The position numbers were made by a program, and so were the translations under genes. Below are positions 7,898 to 18,006 of a stretch of 64,000 bases of DNA, one piece after another. The notes under the pieces were generated by a model. The model worked only from the letters and a program-made list of their open reading frames with translations. It did no database searches and had not been told where the DNA came from. This DNA comes from Nitrococcus mobilis Nb-231 (GTDB lineage: Bacteria; Pseudomonadota; Gammaproteobacteria; Nitrococcales; Nitrococcaceae). Every line of letters starts with the position of its first letter. The first letter of the stretch is position 1. Location: contig NZ_CH672427.1 in the NCBI RefSeq assembly GCF_000153205.1, forward strand, positions 158,173 to 222,172, given 5' to 3'.

Positions 7898-9011
7898 GAC
7901 GGCCGAGCGCGAGGCACCCGGAAAAGCCAATCTGCTCAATTTCGATCGGCAAGCCTTGCAAGAGTGGTTGGCTCAGCTTGGCGAGCCGCCTTTTCGGGCC
8001 GTTCAGCTCATCAAGTGGATACACCAGCGCCGGGTCTTCGATTTCGATCGCATGACCGACCTCGGTAAGCCGCTGCGGGCTCGGCTTGCCGAGATAGCGG
8101 AGATCCGCCTACCAAGCGCGGTTTTCGACCGAACCTCAGCCGACGGGGTCCGCAAGTGGCTGCTCACCCTCGACGGGGATAATGCCATCGAGACGGTGTT
8201 CATCCCCGAGCCCGGCCGGGGTACGTTATGCGTTTCTTCGCAGCTGGGCTGCCCTTTGGCGTGCACATTCTGTTCGACCGGTCAGCAGGGTTTTAACCGT
8301 AACCTCACGGCCGCAGAGATCGTCGGCCAATTGCTGTTCGTCACGCAGGCCCTTGCAGCGGACGGTGTCGCTGGCCGGGTAACCAATGTGGTATTCATGG
8401 GCATGGGCGAACCGCTTGCCAATTTCGCCAGCGTGCTCAAAGCGAGCAACCTTATGGTGGACGAGCACGCCTATAATTTGTCCCGGCGGCGTGTGACGCT
8501 CAGCACTTCAGGTATTGTTCCGGCGTTGTATCGACTCGCCGAGGTGAGCCGGATCAGCCTGGCGGTATCCTTGCATGCACCCGACGACGCCCTGCGCGAT
8601 GAGCTGGTGCCGATCAATCGCAAATATCCGATAGCAGAGCTCCTAGCGGCATGCCGCAACTACGTCGAGTGCACTCCGCATCATCGAATCACCTGGGAGT
8701 ACGTAATGCTCGATGCGGTGAACGACACCGATGGGCATGCCCAGGCGCTGGCGCGGTTGCTGAAGGGTGTACCGTCCAAGATCAATCTCATTCCGTTTAA
8801 CGCATTCCCGGGTGCGCCCTATCGCAGTTCGCCGCCCCAGCGCGTTGCGCGTTTTACCGAGATTCTGCAGCGGGCCGGCTATATTACGACGGTACGCAAG
8901 ACCCGTGGAGACGACATCGACGGCGCCTGTGGGCAGTTGGTGGGCCAGGTCCGCGATCGTATGCGCCGCTTGCGTGCTCGCCCGCCACATTTGCCCATGG
9001 TACGCGCATGA
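7875..9011 (+). CDS. rlmN: Dual-specificity 23S rRNA/tRNA adenine C2-methyltransferase RlmN
   Basis: RlmN is a radical-SAM enzyme that methylates C2 of A2503 in 23S rRNA and A37 of a subset of tRNAs. The start at 7875 within ndk gives 378 residues (E. coli 384). The radical-SAM CxxxCxxC is visible as GCPLACTFC (C126, C130, C133). C119 and the C-terminal C352 (DIDGACGQL) are candidates for the catalytic methyl-carrying pair. The [13 protein letters not shown] and VMLDAVND motifs are present. The end overlaps pilF by 4 bases (ATGA). Confidence 0.96.
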   Translation: MRSFRVIKTAEREAPGKANLLNFDRQALQEWLAQLGEPPFRAVQLIKWIHQRRVFDFDRMTDLGKPLRARLAEIAEIRLPSAVFDRTSADGVRKWLLTLDGDNAIETVFIPEPGRGTLCVSSQLGCPLACTFCSTGQQGFNRNLTAAEIVGQLLFVTQALAADGVAGRVTNVVFMGMGEPLANFASVLKASNLMVDEHAYNLSRRRVTLSTSGIVPALYRLAEVSRISLAVSLHAPDDALRDELVPINRKYPIAELLAACRNYVECTPHHRITWEYVMLDAVNDTDGHAQALARLLKGVPSKINLIPFNAFPGAPYRSSPPQRVARFTEILQRAGYITTVRKTRGDDIDGACGQLVGQVRDRMRRLRARPPHLPMVRA

Positions 9012-9781
9012 GGCGATATGCGGCGGTGCTACTTACGGTGTGCAATATGGTGCTCGCGGCGGGTTGCGCGACGGACTCGAAGCCTCGGCCGAGCCCCGAG
9101 GCCTTGCAAAAGGCGTCCGAGATTAATACGCAAATCGGGATTCGCTACCTGCAGACCGGTGAGCTGCAGCAGGCGGTGCGCAAGCTGGAGAAGGCGCTCA
9201 AGCAAGACGCGGGGAACGCGGATGCCCATATGACGCTCGGGGTCGTCTACGAACGTCTCGACGAGACCGTGCAAGCACGCGCACATTACCGGCGGGCGAT
9301 CGAGCTGCAGCCGAACAATTCCTCCGCTTTGAACAATTACGGCCAGTTTCTCTGCGAGCGTGATGAGTACGATCGGGCGGAGCGTTTATTTCTGCGTGCA
9401 GCCGAGAATCCGACCTACGAGTCTCCCCAGGTGCCGCTTGCCAATGCGGGGGTTTGTGCCATCCAGGATGGCGATACCAAGCGTGCCGAGGATTTCTTCC
9501 TGCGTGCTCTCAAGTATGAGCCGCGTTTCCCGTCGGCCTTGGCTCATATGGCGCAGCTGCGCTTCGACGGCCGGCATTTCTTGTCGGCTCGCGGATATTA
9601 CCAACGCTACCTCGCCGTGGCCCGGCAGTCTCCGAGTACGCTTTGGCTGGGTATTCGACTCGAGCACGCGCTCGGCGACAAGGATGCCGTAGCCAGCTAT
9701 AAATTGTTATTGAAGGGAAAGTTTCCCGATTCGATACAGACACGCCAGCTTCTGGAGTGGGAAGAAGATGGAAGGCTCTGA
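9008..9781 (+). CDS. pilF: Type IV pilus biogenesis/stability lipoprotein PilF (PilW), TPR protein
   Basis: PilF/PilW is the outer-membrane pilotin that helps the secretin PilQ reach the outer membrane and multimerise. The 257-residue product has a lipoprotein signal with lipobox LAAGC (C20). About six tetratricopeptide repeats follow (for example [20 protein letters not shown]). Length and repeat number match the family. It overlaps rlmN by 4 bases and rodZ by 14 bases, the usual rlmN-pilF-rodZ order. Together with the fimV and fimX-like genes elsewhere in the window, it suggests functional type IV pili. Confidence 0.92.
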   Translation: MRRYAAVLLTVCNMVLAAGCATDSKPRPSPEALQKASEINTQIGIRYLQTGELQQAVRKLEKALKQDAGNADAHMTLGVVYERLDETVQARAHYRRAIELQPNNSSALNNYGQFLCERDEYDRAERLFLRAAENPTYESPQVPLANAGVCAIQDGDTKRAEDFFLRALKYEPRFPSALAHMAQLRFDGRHFLSARGYYQRYLAVARQSPSTLWLGIRLEHALGDKDAVASYKLLLKGKFPDSIQTRQLLEWEEDGRL

Positions 9782-10859
9782 GCGCTTACATACCGCGGTG
9801 GAAATCGAATCGTTGTCCAAGGAGCGGCATGGTCCGGGACTCAGTCTGCGCCAAGCGCGCGAGCGTTGTCGGCTCAGCGTAGCCTCGATTGCCGATACAC
9901 TGCATTTGGAGCCGCGTGTAATCGAAGCGTTGGAGGCCGATGACTATAGCCAGCTACCGCCGGTTACCTATGTACGCGGTTATCTCAGTGCGTACGCGAG
10001 GCTCGTGAACCTTCCGGTAGCGAATGTGCTACAGGCCTTCGAGCGTGTGGGCGGAGAGGAGCGCAGCCAGCCACTGACTTTGCATGCGGGCCGCGCCGGA
10101 AATCGCAGAATGGCCCGTTTCTCCATAGGCTCCTCCTGGCTGCTTACTTTGGCGTTCATCGCCGTGTTGATCAGTGGCTGGATGTTTTGGACGCAGGGTC
10201 AATCCACGTCAGAGGTCGCTTCCCCGGACGAGAATAATGCGGTTGATGCCGGTCCGGATACGATGCTTGACCCGAAGAGTGAGCCGGATGCAGCCGCTGC
10301 CGGGTCGGAGATTTTAGCGGCACCGACCGGAGCCGATACCGCGTTGCCGGCGCATCGTGCCGAAACCGCATCTCTCACCACGCAGCCTGCAGCGCCGCCA
10401 GGGGAACGGCTATCACGTGACCCACACATGAGCGGCGCTGAAACAGCCGGGGAAACCAGCGCCGTATCACCGACACCGCAGCGGGAAGCCCCGCTCATCC
10501 CATCGGCGAAGATCGGTACCGCCAGCATTGCGGATCACAAGCCGGCCGCACTCGCAGCCACAACGGTAGGGGTTGCCCCCGAATCGATCGCCGCGCAGCG
10601 CGCGGGAGCGTTGGAGACGCTCAAGTTCGATGCCAGCGGCAAGTCGTGGGTTACCGTTGAGGCCGCCGGTGGCCAACGACTGGTCTACGGCCTGCTCGAG
10701 CGGGGCGAGAGCCGTCGGGTAACGGGACGGCCACCCTTTAGAATCACGATTGGTGATGCAACGCAGGTGATGTTGCGCCACAACGGCACCCGGGTAGATC
10801 TTGGCCCCTACACCCACGCTAATGTGGCGCGCTTTACGCTGAGTGCTACGCACGATTAG
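9768..10859 (+). CDS. rodZ: Cytoskeleton protein RodZ
   Basis: RodZ links the MreB cytoskeleton to the elongasome for rod-shape maintenance. The 363-residue protein has an N-terminal helix-turn-helix domain (about 25-90, LSLRQARERC...YVRGYLSAYARL) that binds MreB. One transmembrane helix follows (about 123-141), then a long Pro/Ala/Thr-rich periplasmic linker (about 145-285). The C-terminal DUF4115 beta domain contains GKSWVTVEAAGGQRLVYGLLERGES. The start lies inside the end of pilF. ispG, which usually comes next, is absent; hisS follows after 167 bases. Confidence 0.92.
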   Translation: MEGSERLHTAVEIESLSKERHGPGLSLRQARERCRLSVASIADTLHLEPRVIEALEADDYSQLPPVTYVRGYLSAYARLVNLPVANVLQAFERVGGEERSQPLTLHAGRAGNRRMARFSIGSSWLLTLAFIAVLISGWMFWTQGQSTSEVASPDENNAVDAGPDTMLDPKSEPDAAAAGSEILAAPTGADTALPAHRAETASLTTQPAAPPGERLSRDPHMSGAETAGETSAVSPTPQREAPLIPSAKIGTASIADHKPAALAATTVGVAPESIAAQRAGALETLKFDASGKSWVTVEAAGGQRLVYGLLERGESRRVTGRPPFRITIGDATQVMLRHNGTRVDLGPYTHANVARFTLSATHD

Positions 10860-11026
10860 CCGTGCGTGGCTCCGTCTACGCGCACCAAAGCGACCCGCCG
10901 AGTGCGGATTCATTGCCAAGCTGTCATCGGAGCAATATTCTGCCTCGCAAGAGGCGAGGGATGGTTACGCCGTCGCCGCTGGGAGTGAGCGAAACGGGTT
11001 AGCGTCCGGTTACTGGGAGTGGGCTG

Positions 11027-12301
<1,275 letters not shown>

Positions 12302-12343
12302 TGCGGCTCGGTCGCGAGCAGGCCTGAAACGAGGAAACAGAGC

Positions 12344-12985
12344 GTGGCTGGTTATAGATCGGAAGAAGAGCAGATCGATCAGATTCGGCGCTGGTGGGGT
12401 GAGTATGGGCGGTCGGTGATCGCCGGGGTGATCATAGCGCTGGTAAGCATTTTGGGCTGGCAGCAATGGCACGGCTATCGGGACCGCCAGGAGTTGGCTG
12501 CTGCTGCAGCCTATCAAGCCTTGGTCGCTGACCTAGGAGATGGCAATACGGCAGCGGCAAAGAGCCAAGCTGAGCAGTTGCAAAGCGAGCACGAGGGCAG
12601 CGCCTATGCCGTATTGGCCGCCCTCCAGATGGCCGGCCAATATGTCAAGCAGGATGACCTGCAGGCGGCGGGTAAAGCGCTGCGCTGGGCGGTGGACCAT
12701 ACTCAACTGCCTGCCCTGCAGACTATCGCGCGCTTGCGCTTGGCGCGTGTGTTGCTGGGTGCCGGTGATGCCAAGGCGGCATTGCAGGTGGCACAGCCGG
12801 TACCGAAAGACGCGTTCGCCGGTCAGTTCCAGGAGCTGATCGGGGATATCCATATCGCGCAGTCTGATCAGGCGTCCGCCATCAAAGCGTATCAGGCGGC
12901 GCTGGCCGACGGGTCTAACAGTCAGCGTCACGGTCTGCTTCAGGCCAAACTCAATGATCTCGGTTCGGCAGAGTCCGCATTGTGA
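12344..12985 (+). CDS. yfgM: YfgM-like ancillary SecYEG-associated TPR protein
   Basis: YfgM is an inner-membrane protein with a periplasmic TPR domain that works with PpiD at the Sec translocon. The 213-residue product begins with YRSEEEQIDQIRRWWGEYG and then a single transmembrane helix (about 25-42), followed by TPR-like helices, exactly the family layout (E. coli 206). GTG is the start. The last codons overlap the bamB start by 4 bases. Position between hisS and bamB supports the assignment. Confidence 0.9.
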   Translation: MAGYRSEEEQIDQIRRWWGEYGRSVIAGVIIALVSILGWQQWHGYRDRQELAAAAAYQALVADLGDGNTAAAKSQAEQLQSEHEGSAYAVLAALQMAGQYVKQDDLQAAGKALRWAVDHTQLPALQTIARLRLARVLLGAGDAKAALQVAQPVPKDAFAGQFQELIGDIHIAQSDQASAIKAYQAALADGSNSQRHGLLQAKLNDLGSAESAL

Positions 12986-14133
12986 GGCGAGCCTTCCTGC
13001 TGACGGCGGTTCTGCTCGCTTTGACCGCTTGCACCAGCTCGAAGCTTTTGCAATCGACTCCCGCTCCGGCCGAACTGGCTGATGCCGCAACCGCGCGGGG
13101 TGTGCGGCTGGTATGGCACGCCGATGTCGGGCGTACCGATCTGGTGAGCGAGCGGCTTCGACCGAGTTCGGCTGCGGACCGCCTTTATGCGGCCGCGAGC
13201 GACGGCACTGTAACGGCACTGGCTGTGCAGGATGGGAAACAGCTCTGGCGTAAAGAACTGGATCGGCCCATCTCCGGGGGGCCGACGGTAGCCGATGACT
13301 TGGTGATCGTTGGCACGCGTAAGGGCGAGGTGTTAGGACTGGCGGCGGCCGACGGTGAGCTGTTGTGGATCTCCGGCGTGACCAGCGAGATGCTCGCACC
13401 GGCGGCCATTGGGCAAGGCGTAGTGGTCGTGCGGACCAATGATGGCCGCGTTTTCGCGCTTGATGCCAAGACGGGGGAGCGGCGCTGGATCTATGACCGC
13501 AACGTCCCGGTGCTTTCACTGCGCGGCCACGGTTCGCCGGTGCTCGTGCCGGGTGGCGTGCTCGTGGGTTTTGACAATGGTCGGGTCGCAGCGCTGAGCT
13601 TGAGGGATGGAACGCCGGCTTGGGAACAAAATATCGCGATTGCGCAGGGACGCTCCGAATTGGAGCAGATGGTCGATGTGGACGCGGACCCGGTGGTCGT
13701 GGAGGGCGCTGTATTCGCCGCCACTTATCAGGGTCGCATCGCGGGACTGAGCTTGCGCGATGGCCATATCGCCTGGGCGCGCGAGATTTCGGTGTACACT
13801 GGTATTGCGCTCGATTCGAACAATGTCTATGCCAGCGACGCAAAAGGTCGTATTTGGGCCTTCGATCGTTTCAACGGGGCCTCCGTGTGGCGCCAAGATG
13901 TGTTTCAAGGCGAACGCATGAGCGGTCCGGCCGTGTATTCGGATTACGTGGTCGTCGGCGGCTCGGACGGCTATGTGAATTGGCTTGCTGTCGACGACGG
14001 CCGGCTTGTGGCGCGGCAGGAAGTGGACGATACGCGGCTCAACGTGACTCCGCTGATCGCCGGTGACCGCATCTACGTGCAGTCGATGGGCGGTCGCCTG
14101 GTCGCCTATGAGCTCGAGGCGGGCCGCGATTGA
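12982..14133 (+). CDS. bamB: Outer membrane protein assembly factor BamB
   Basis: BamB is a lipoprotein of the BAM complex that assists beta-barrel insertion into the outer membrane. The 383-residue product (GTG start overlapping yfgM) has a signal peptide with lipobox LTAC (C17). An eight-bladed PQQ-like beta-propeller follows; repeated blades such as DGKQLWRKEL, DGELLWISGV and TGERRWIYDR are visible. Length matches E. coli BamB (392). der/engA, which normally follows bamB, is not present; a TANGO2-family gene takes its place. Confidence 0.95.
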   Translation: MRRAFLLTAVLLALTACTSSKLLQSTPAPAELADAATARGVRLVWHADVGRTDLVSERLRPSSAADRLYAAASDGTVTALAVQDGKQLWRKELDRPISGGPTVADDLVIVGTRKGEVLGLAAADGELLWISGVTSEMLAPAAIGQGVVVVRTNDGRVFALDAKTGERRWIYDRNVPVLSLRGHGSPVLVPGGVLVGFDNGRVAALSLRDGTPAWEQNIAIAQGRSELEQMVDVDADPVVVEGAVFAATYQGRIAGLSLRDGHIAWAREISVYTGIALDSNNVYASDAKGRIWAFDRFNGASVWRQDVFQGERMSGPAVYSDYVVVGGSDGYVNWLAVDDGRLVARQEVDDTRLNVTPLIAGDRIYVQSMGGRLVAYELEAGRD

Positions 14134-14149
14134 CCTCGGCGGAGGCCCT

Positions 14150-14911
14150 ATGTGCTTGTTGCTGCTTGCTTACCGGGTCCACGCCGGCTATCCGATAATC
14201 GTTGCCGCCAATCGCGATGAATTCCATGAGCGTGCTGCCGAACCCGCGCATTGGTGGGAAAGGCCGGATATCTTCGCTGGGCGCGATCTTGAGGGCGGAG
14301 GCACCTGGATCGGTATTAGCCGCAACGGGCGAATGGCCGCTGTGACCAACTATCGGGATCCTTCGATCACCGAGCCGGGTGTCGCCTCGCGTGGCGAGTT
14401 GCCGGTGACGGCGCTGGCCCGGCATAACGATGCTGATCTGCTCCGGCATTTCCAACGTGAGGGTCACCGCTACAATGGTTTTAATCTCCTGTTCGGATCA
14501 CCGGCGCGGCTGCTCTACTTATCTAACCGCGGTGCGCGGCGGATCGGGCTTGCAGCGGGAGTTTACGCTCTGAGCAACCACGTGCTCGATACCCCCTGGC
14601 CCAAGGTTAGCCGTGGTAAAGCGCGGCTGATTGACTATCTGCGGGGGCACAGCCGGCCCGATCCCGAAGGCTTGTTCGAGCTGCTTCGCGATCGGCATCG
14701 CCCCCCTGATACGGCTTTACCTGATACCGGTATCGGTTTGGAGTGGGAACGAGCGCTCGCACCCATGTTCATCATCACGCATCGCTACGGTACCCGTTGC
14801 TCGACCGTTATCATCATGAATGAATACAACGAAACCCTCTTCGCCGAACGCACTTTCGATCGCCAAGGCAATCCGATTGGAGATGTGTGTGAGTGGGTTC
14901 TGGCCGCCTAG
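14150..14911 (+). CDS. NRDE (TANGO2) family protein
   Basis: The ATG at 14150 (GGAGG ribosome binding site, 16 bases after bamB) gives 253 residues starting MCLLLLAYRVH. The family-naming motif is present as AANRDEFHERAAEPAHWW, followed by DIFAGRDLEGGGTWIGI. The fold is Ntn-hydrolase-like, with Cys2 as the potential N-terminal nucleophile. Eukaryotic TANGO2 is linked to heme/lipid metabolism, but the reaction of bacterial members is unsettled, so no function is assigned. The C-terminal motif ..RYGTRCSTVI and the NETLFAERTF stretch are typical of the family. Confidence 0.88.
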   Translation: MCLLLLAYRVHAGYPIIVAANRDEFHERAAEPAHWWERPDIFAGRDLEGGGTWIGISRNGRMAAVTNYRDPSITEPGVASRGELPVTALARHNDADLLRHFQREGHRYNGFNLLFGSPARLLYLSNRGARRIGLAAGVYALSNHVLDTPWPKVSRGKARLIDYLRGHSRPDPEGLFELLRDRHRPPDTALPDTGIGLEWERALAPMFIITHRYGTRCSTVIIMNEYNETLFAERTFDRQGNPIGDVCEWVLAA

Positions 14912-14992
14912 AGATTAGCGGGCGGCGCCCTTGCTGGCGCGCCGATTGGGCCGTGTGTGACCTCGTCAAGAGAACCGCAGGAGATTGCTCGT

Positions 14993-15649
14993 ATGCGAAT
15001 CATTTTATTAGGCCCGCCGGGAGCTGGGAAAGGTACGCAAGCCGCCGACGTGTGCCGAAGCTATGGCATACCCCAGATCTCCACCGGTGATATGCTGCGC
15101 GCCGCAGTGCAAGAGGGCACGTCGCTGGGCCGGGAGGCCAAGGCGGTGATGGACAGCGGTGGGCTGGTTTGCGATGACCTCATCATCGAATTGGTCAAGG
15201 AGCGCATTACGCAGCCGGATTGCGCGAACGGTTTCCTCTTCGACGGCTTTCCGCGAACCATTGCCCAGGCCGATGCGTTGCGGGATGAGGGCGTTCGCAT
15301 TGACTACGTCATCGAACTGCGCCTCGAGGATGAAGAGATCGTGCGCCGCTTGAGTGGGCGGCGCGTTCATCCGGGCTCGGGGCGAGTTTATCACCGCATC
15401 CATAACCCACCCACGCTGGATGATCGGGACGATCTGACCGGCGAGCCGCTCGTGCAACGCGATGACGATCGGGAGGAGACGGTGCGCGAGCGGCTTCGCG
15501 TCTACCACGAGCAGACCCATCCTCTGGTGGCCTATTATAGTGCTTGGGCCGTGCAGGATGGTTCTGCGGCGCCCCGTTATTTGGTCATCGACGGTCGAGG
15601 GGGCGTCGATGAAATCCAAGCGCGGATCCAGACAGCACTTGGTGGCTAG
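14993..15649 (+). CDS. adk: Adenylate kinase
   Basis: Adk catalyses ATP + AMP = 2 ADP. The ATG at 14993, eight bases after GCAGGAGA, gives [18 protein letters not shown], with the P-loop GPPGAGKGT at the expected position. The product is 218 residues (E. coli 214). The NMP-binding [11 protein letters not shown], the DGFPRT motif and a long LID domain ([23 protein letters not shown]) are visible. The LID lacks the four Zn-binding cysteines, as in other gammaproteobacteria. It is separated from its neighbours by short gaps and may have its own promoter. Confidence 0.97.
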   Translation: MRIILLGPPGAGKGTQAADVCRSYGIPQISTGDMLRAAVQEGTSLGREAKAVMDSGGLVCDDLIIELVKERITQPDCANGFLFDGFPRTIAQADALRDEGVRIDYVIELRLEDEEIVRRLSGRRVHPGSGRVYHRIHNPPTLDDRDDLTGEPLVQRDDDREETVRERLRVYHEQTHPLVAYYSAWAVQDGSAAPRYLVIDGRGGVDEIQARIQTALGG

Positions 15650-15728
15650 AGCGCCGCTGAGGAGTTTGCGTGCTCGGTGAACGAAGCCTGCAAGCCTGTC
15701 GTTGTACCGACACCCGGGAGACTGCGGC

Positions 15729-17090
15729 ATGCGTGCCATCGTTCTTGCAAGCCTGCTTTGGTTGTTGACGGTCGCGACGGCAGCCGTTGCATCCAATGAG
15801 CGTGCCTTGCTACTGAGGATCGATGGTGCGATCGGTCCGGCGATAAGTGACCACATCACCACTGAACTGACTCGAGCGGAGCACCAGGGTGCGGCGCTCG
15901 TGATTCTAGAGATGGATACCCCCGGTGGGTTGGACACCTCGATGCGCGACATTATTCAGGCCATTCTCAGCTCATCGGTGCCGGTTGTCAGTTATGTCGC
16001 GCCGAGTGGCTCGCGTGCGGCCAGCGCCGGTACCTACATTCTGTATGCCTCTCACGTGGCCGCCATGGCCCCAGGAACCAATATCGGCGCCGCAACTCCG
16101 GTGCGGATTGGTGGAATGCCGGGCGCACCCTCTCCCAGGCCGGATAAGGAGCCGGACAAAGGGGATCGCGAGGAGGGGAACGAGGTCACATCGGCCACGC
16201 CGATGGAGCGTAAAATGGTAAATGATGCCGTGGCTTACATCCGCTCGCTCGCCGAGTTGCGGGGGCGCAACGCGGACTGGGCGGAAAAAGCCGTGCGGGA
16301 AGCGGCAAGCCTGCCGGCTCATCAAGCTTTGGAAATGAAGGTCATTGATGTGATGGCCGACAACGTCGCGCAGCTACTGCGCAAGATCGATGGCCGTACC
16401 GTGAAGCTTGCAACCGAGAAGGTGACCTTGGCTACGGCGCGGCTGAGCGTGGAGCGGATCGAGCCGGGTTGGCGTACCCGAATATTGGCGGTGCTTACCA
16501 ACCCGAACGTGGCCTACGTTCTGATGTTGCTTGGTATCTACGGGCTTTTCTTCGAGCTCGCCAATCCAGGTGCAATCCTACCGGGTGTGTTGGGTGGAAT
16601 CGCCCTGTTGCTCGCGCTGTTCGCCTTCCAGGCCTTGCCGATCAACTACGCCGGCTTGGGGCTGATACTGCTTGGCATCATCTTCATGATTGCCGAGGCC
16701 TTTGCACCCAGTTTCGGTGCCTTGGGGCTGGGCGGTGTGATCGCTTTCGTGATCGGATCGGTCATGCTAATCGATACCGATCTACCCGGCTTCCAGCTCT
16801 CGATAATGCTCATCCTCGGTTTTGCCGTTGCCAGTTTGCTGTTGTTGATGGCAAGTGCGAGTTTTGCGATACGGGCCCACAAACGGCCTGTCGTATCGGG
16901 GCAACAGCAAATGTTGGGCAGCGAGGGCGTTGCAGCGGTCGATTTTCAGGGGACCGGCTGGATCCGTATCCACGGCGAGCGCTGGCGGGCGCAGTGTGCT
17001 GTGCCCGTACGGGCCGGTCAGCGGGTGCGGGTTACCGAGTTGAATGGCCTATTGCTGCGGGTGGAGCCTGTCGAGGAATCGAATCGCTAG
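15729..17090 (+). CDS. NfeD family membrane-bound serine protease (ClpP-class)
   Basis: The 453-residue product, from the ATG at 15729, starts with a cleavable signal peptide (MRAIVLASLLWLL). A ClpP/SppA-like protease domain follows (LEMDTPGGLDTSMRDII), with a likely nucleophile serine in SAGTYILYA and a Lys of the dyad around ERKMVNDAVAYI. Next come four to five transmembrane helices (about 260-390) and a C-terminal OB-fold NfeD domain (about 395-450). Family members process stomatin-type membrane proteins. A stomatin/slipin gene is usually adjacent but none is seen here, so the substrate must be encoded elsewhere. Confidence 0.9.
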   Translation: MRAIVLASLLWLLTVATAAVASNERALLLRIDGAIGPAISDHITTELTRAEHQGAALVILEMDTPGGLDTSMRDIIQAILSSSVPVVSYVAPSGSRAASAGTYILYASHVAAMAPGTNIGAATPVRIGGMPGAPSPRPDKEPDKGDREEGNEVTSATPMERKMVNDAVAYIRSLAELRGRNADWAEKAVREAASLPAHQALEMKVIDVMADNVAQLLRKIDGRTVKLATEKVTLATARLSVERIEPGWRTRILAVLTNPNVAYVLMLLGIYGLFFELANPGAILPGVLGGIALLLALFAFQALPINYAGLGLILLGIIFMIAEAFAPSFGALGLGGVIAFVIGSVMLIDTDLPGFQLSIMLILGFAVASLLLLMASASFAIRAHKRPVVSGQQQMLGSEGVAAVDFQGTGWIRIHGERWRAQCAVPVRAGQRVRVTELNGLLLRVEPVEESNR

Positions 17091-17140
17091 CGCCGTTCCA
17101 ATGCTACACTACGCCGCACATTGGGTAGTTACGAGTCTCC

Positions 17141-17725
17141 ATGGAACTCTATCGTGAGGCGATCGAGCGGTTTCAACGCCTGTTCGAACGCGCCCAGAAT
17201 ACAGCTCTGGCCGAGCCGGCGGCCATGACCTTGGCGACGGCTGATCGGCATGGTCGGCCCAGTGCGCGTACCGTCCTGCTCAAGCAGGTGAGCGAGGCGG
17301 GGTTGGTATTCTATACCAATACCCATAGTCGCAAGGGCCGGCAGCTCAGCGAAAATCCGCGGGCCGCACTCTGCTTGTTCTGGCAGCCGTTGCTGGAGCA
17401 GGTTCTCATCGAAGGGAGTGTACAATTGGTGGCTGCGCAAGAGGCGGATGGCTACTGGGCCACGCGGGAGCGAGCCAGCCAGCTCGGTGCATGGGCATCA
17501 CAGCAATCGGAGTTGTTGGAGAGCCGGGCATGGCTTGAGAATCGGGTCAGGGAATTGGAGGCGCGCTACGCGGATCAACCGGTGCCCAGGCCACCGTATT
17601 GGACGGGGTATCGACTGGTGCCGGATCTGATCGAGTTTTGGCATAGCCGTCCTGGGCGGCTGCATGAGCGTTATCGCTACTGGTTCGAAGCGGGGGCGTG
17701 GCGCTGTGGACAGATCCAGCCATAA
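17141..17725 (+). CDS. pdxH: Pyridoxamine/pyridoxine 5'-phosphate oxidase
   Basis: PdxH is the FMN enzyme making pyridoxal 5'-phosphate from PNP or PMP. The 194-residue product carries the FMN/substrate motifs PSARTVLLKQV, FYTNTHSRKG, SQLGAWASQQS and the C-terminal RPPYWTGYRLVPDLIEFW...RLHERYRY signature. It is shorter than E. coli PdxH (218) only at the N-terminus, which is dispensable in several homologues. A TACACT element about 30 bases upstream may be a -10 box. It supplies the cofactor of IscS and ArgD, but there is no sign of shared regulation. Confidence 0.95.
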   Translation: MELYREAIERFQRLFERAQNTALAEPAAMTLATADRHGRPSARTVLLKQVSEAGLVFYTNTHSRKGRQLSENPRAALCLFWQPLLEQVLIEGSVQLVAAQEADGYWATRERASQLGAWASQQSELLESRAWLENRVRELEARYADQPVPRPPYWTGYRLVPDLIEFWHSRPGRLHERYRYWFEAGAWRCGQIQP

Positions 17726-18006
17726 CGGTAAATTGTCGCACGCTGGATCGCCGGCCCCCGGATCGCAGGCTTGTGTCATGGCCGGTGATGAATGCCTCCT
17801 TAGACCATCTCCCCATCGTGGGCAACACTCGACAAACGCCGGTCTCGCTCAGGGATACTGCGGGGTGCTTGCTCGAACCAAACACCGACCTGCCGGATAG
17901 CGCGCGTCTCCTTTATGTCCCGCCGGCCCCAAGGGGAGATTCTCGCGCTGAGAGCCACGTGCACGGGCGAAACGGGTTTTACCGGCAGTGGCGGGAACGT
18001 ACCTCG

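Noticed and set aside
7840..7900. Frameshift between ndk and rlmN
   Set aside because: The 23-base overlap is two complete, separate, well-conserved genes; overlapping starts are common in this operon.
12533..13843. 436-codon open frame on the minus strand
   Set aside because: Antisense to yfgM and bamB, rich in Arg/Pro/Ser low-complexity, no recognisable domain.
17698..18006. Upstream extension of phoR, or a remnant of phoB
   Set aside because: The in-frame sequence overlaps pdxH, lacks receiver motifs (no DD or K signature) and has no family resemblance.
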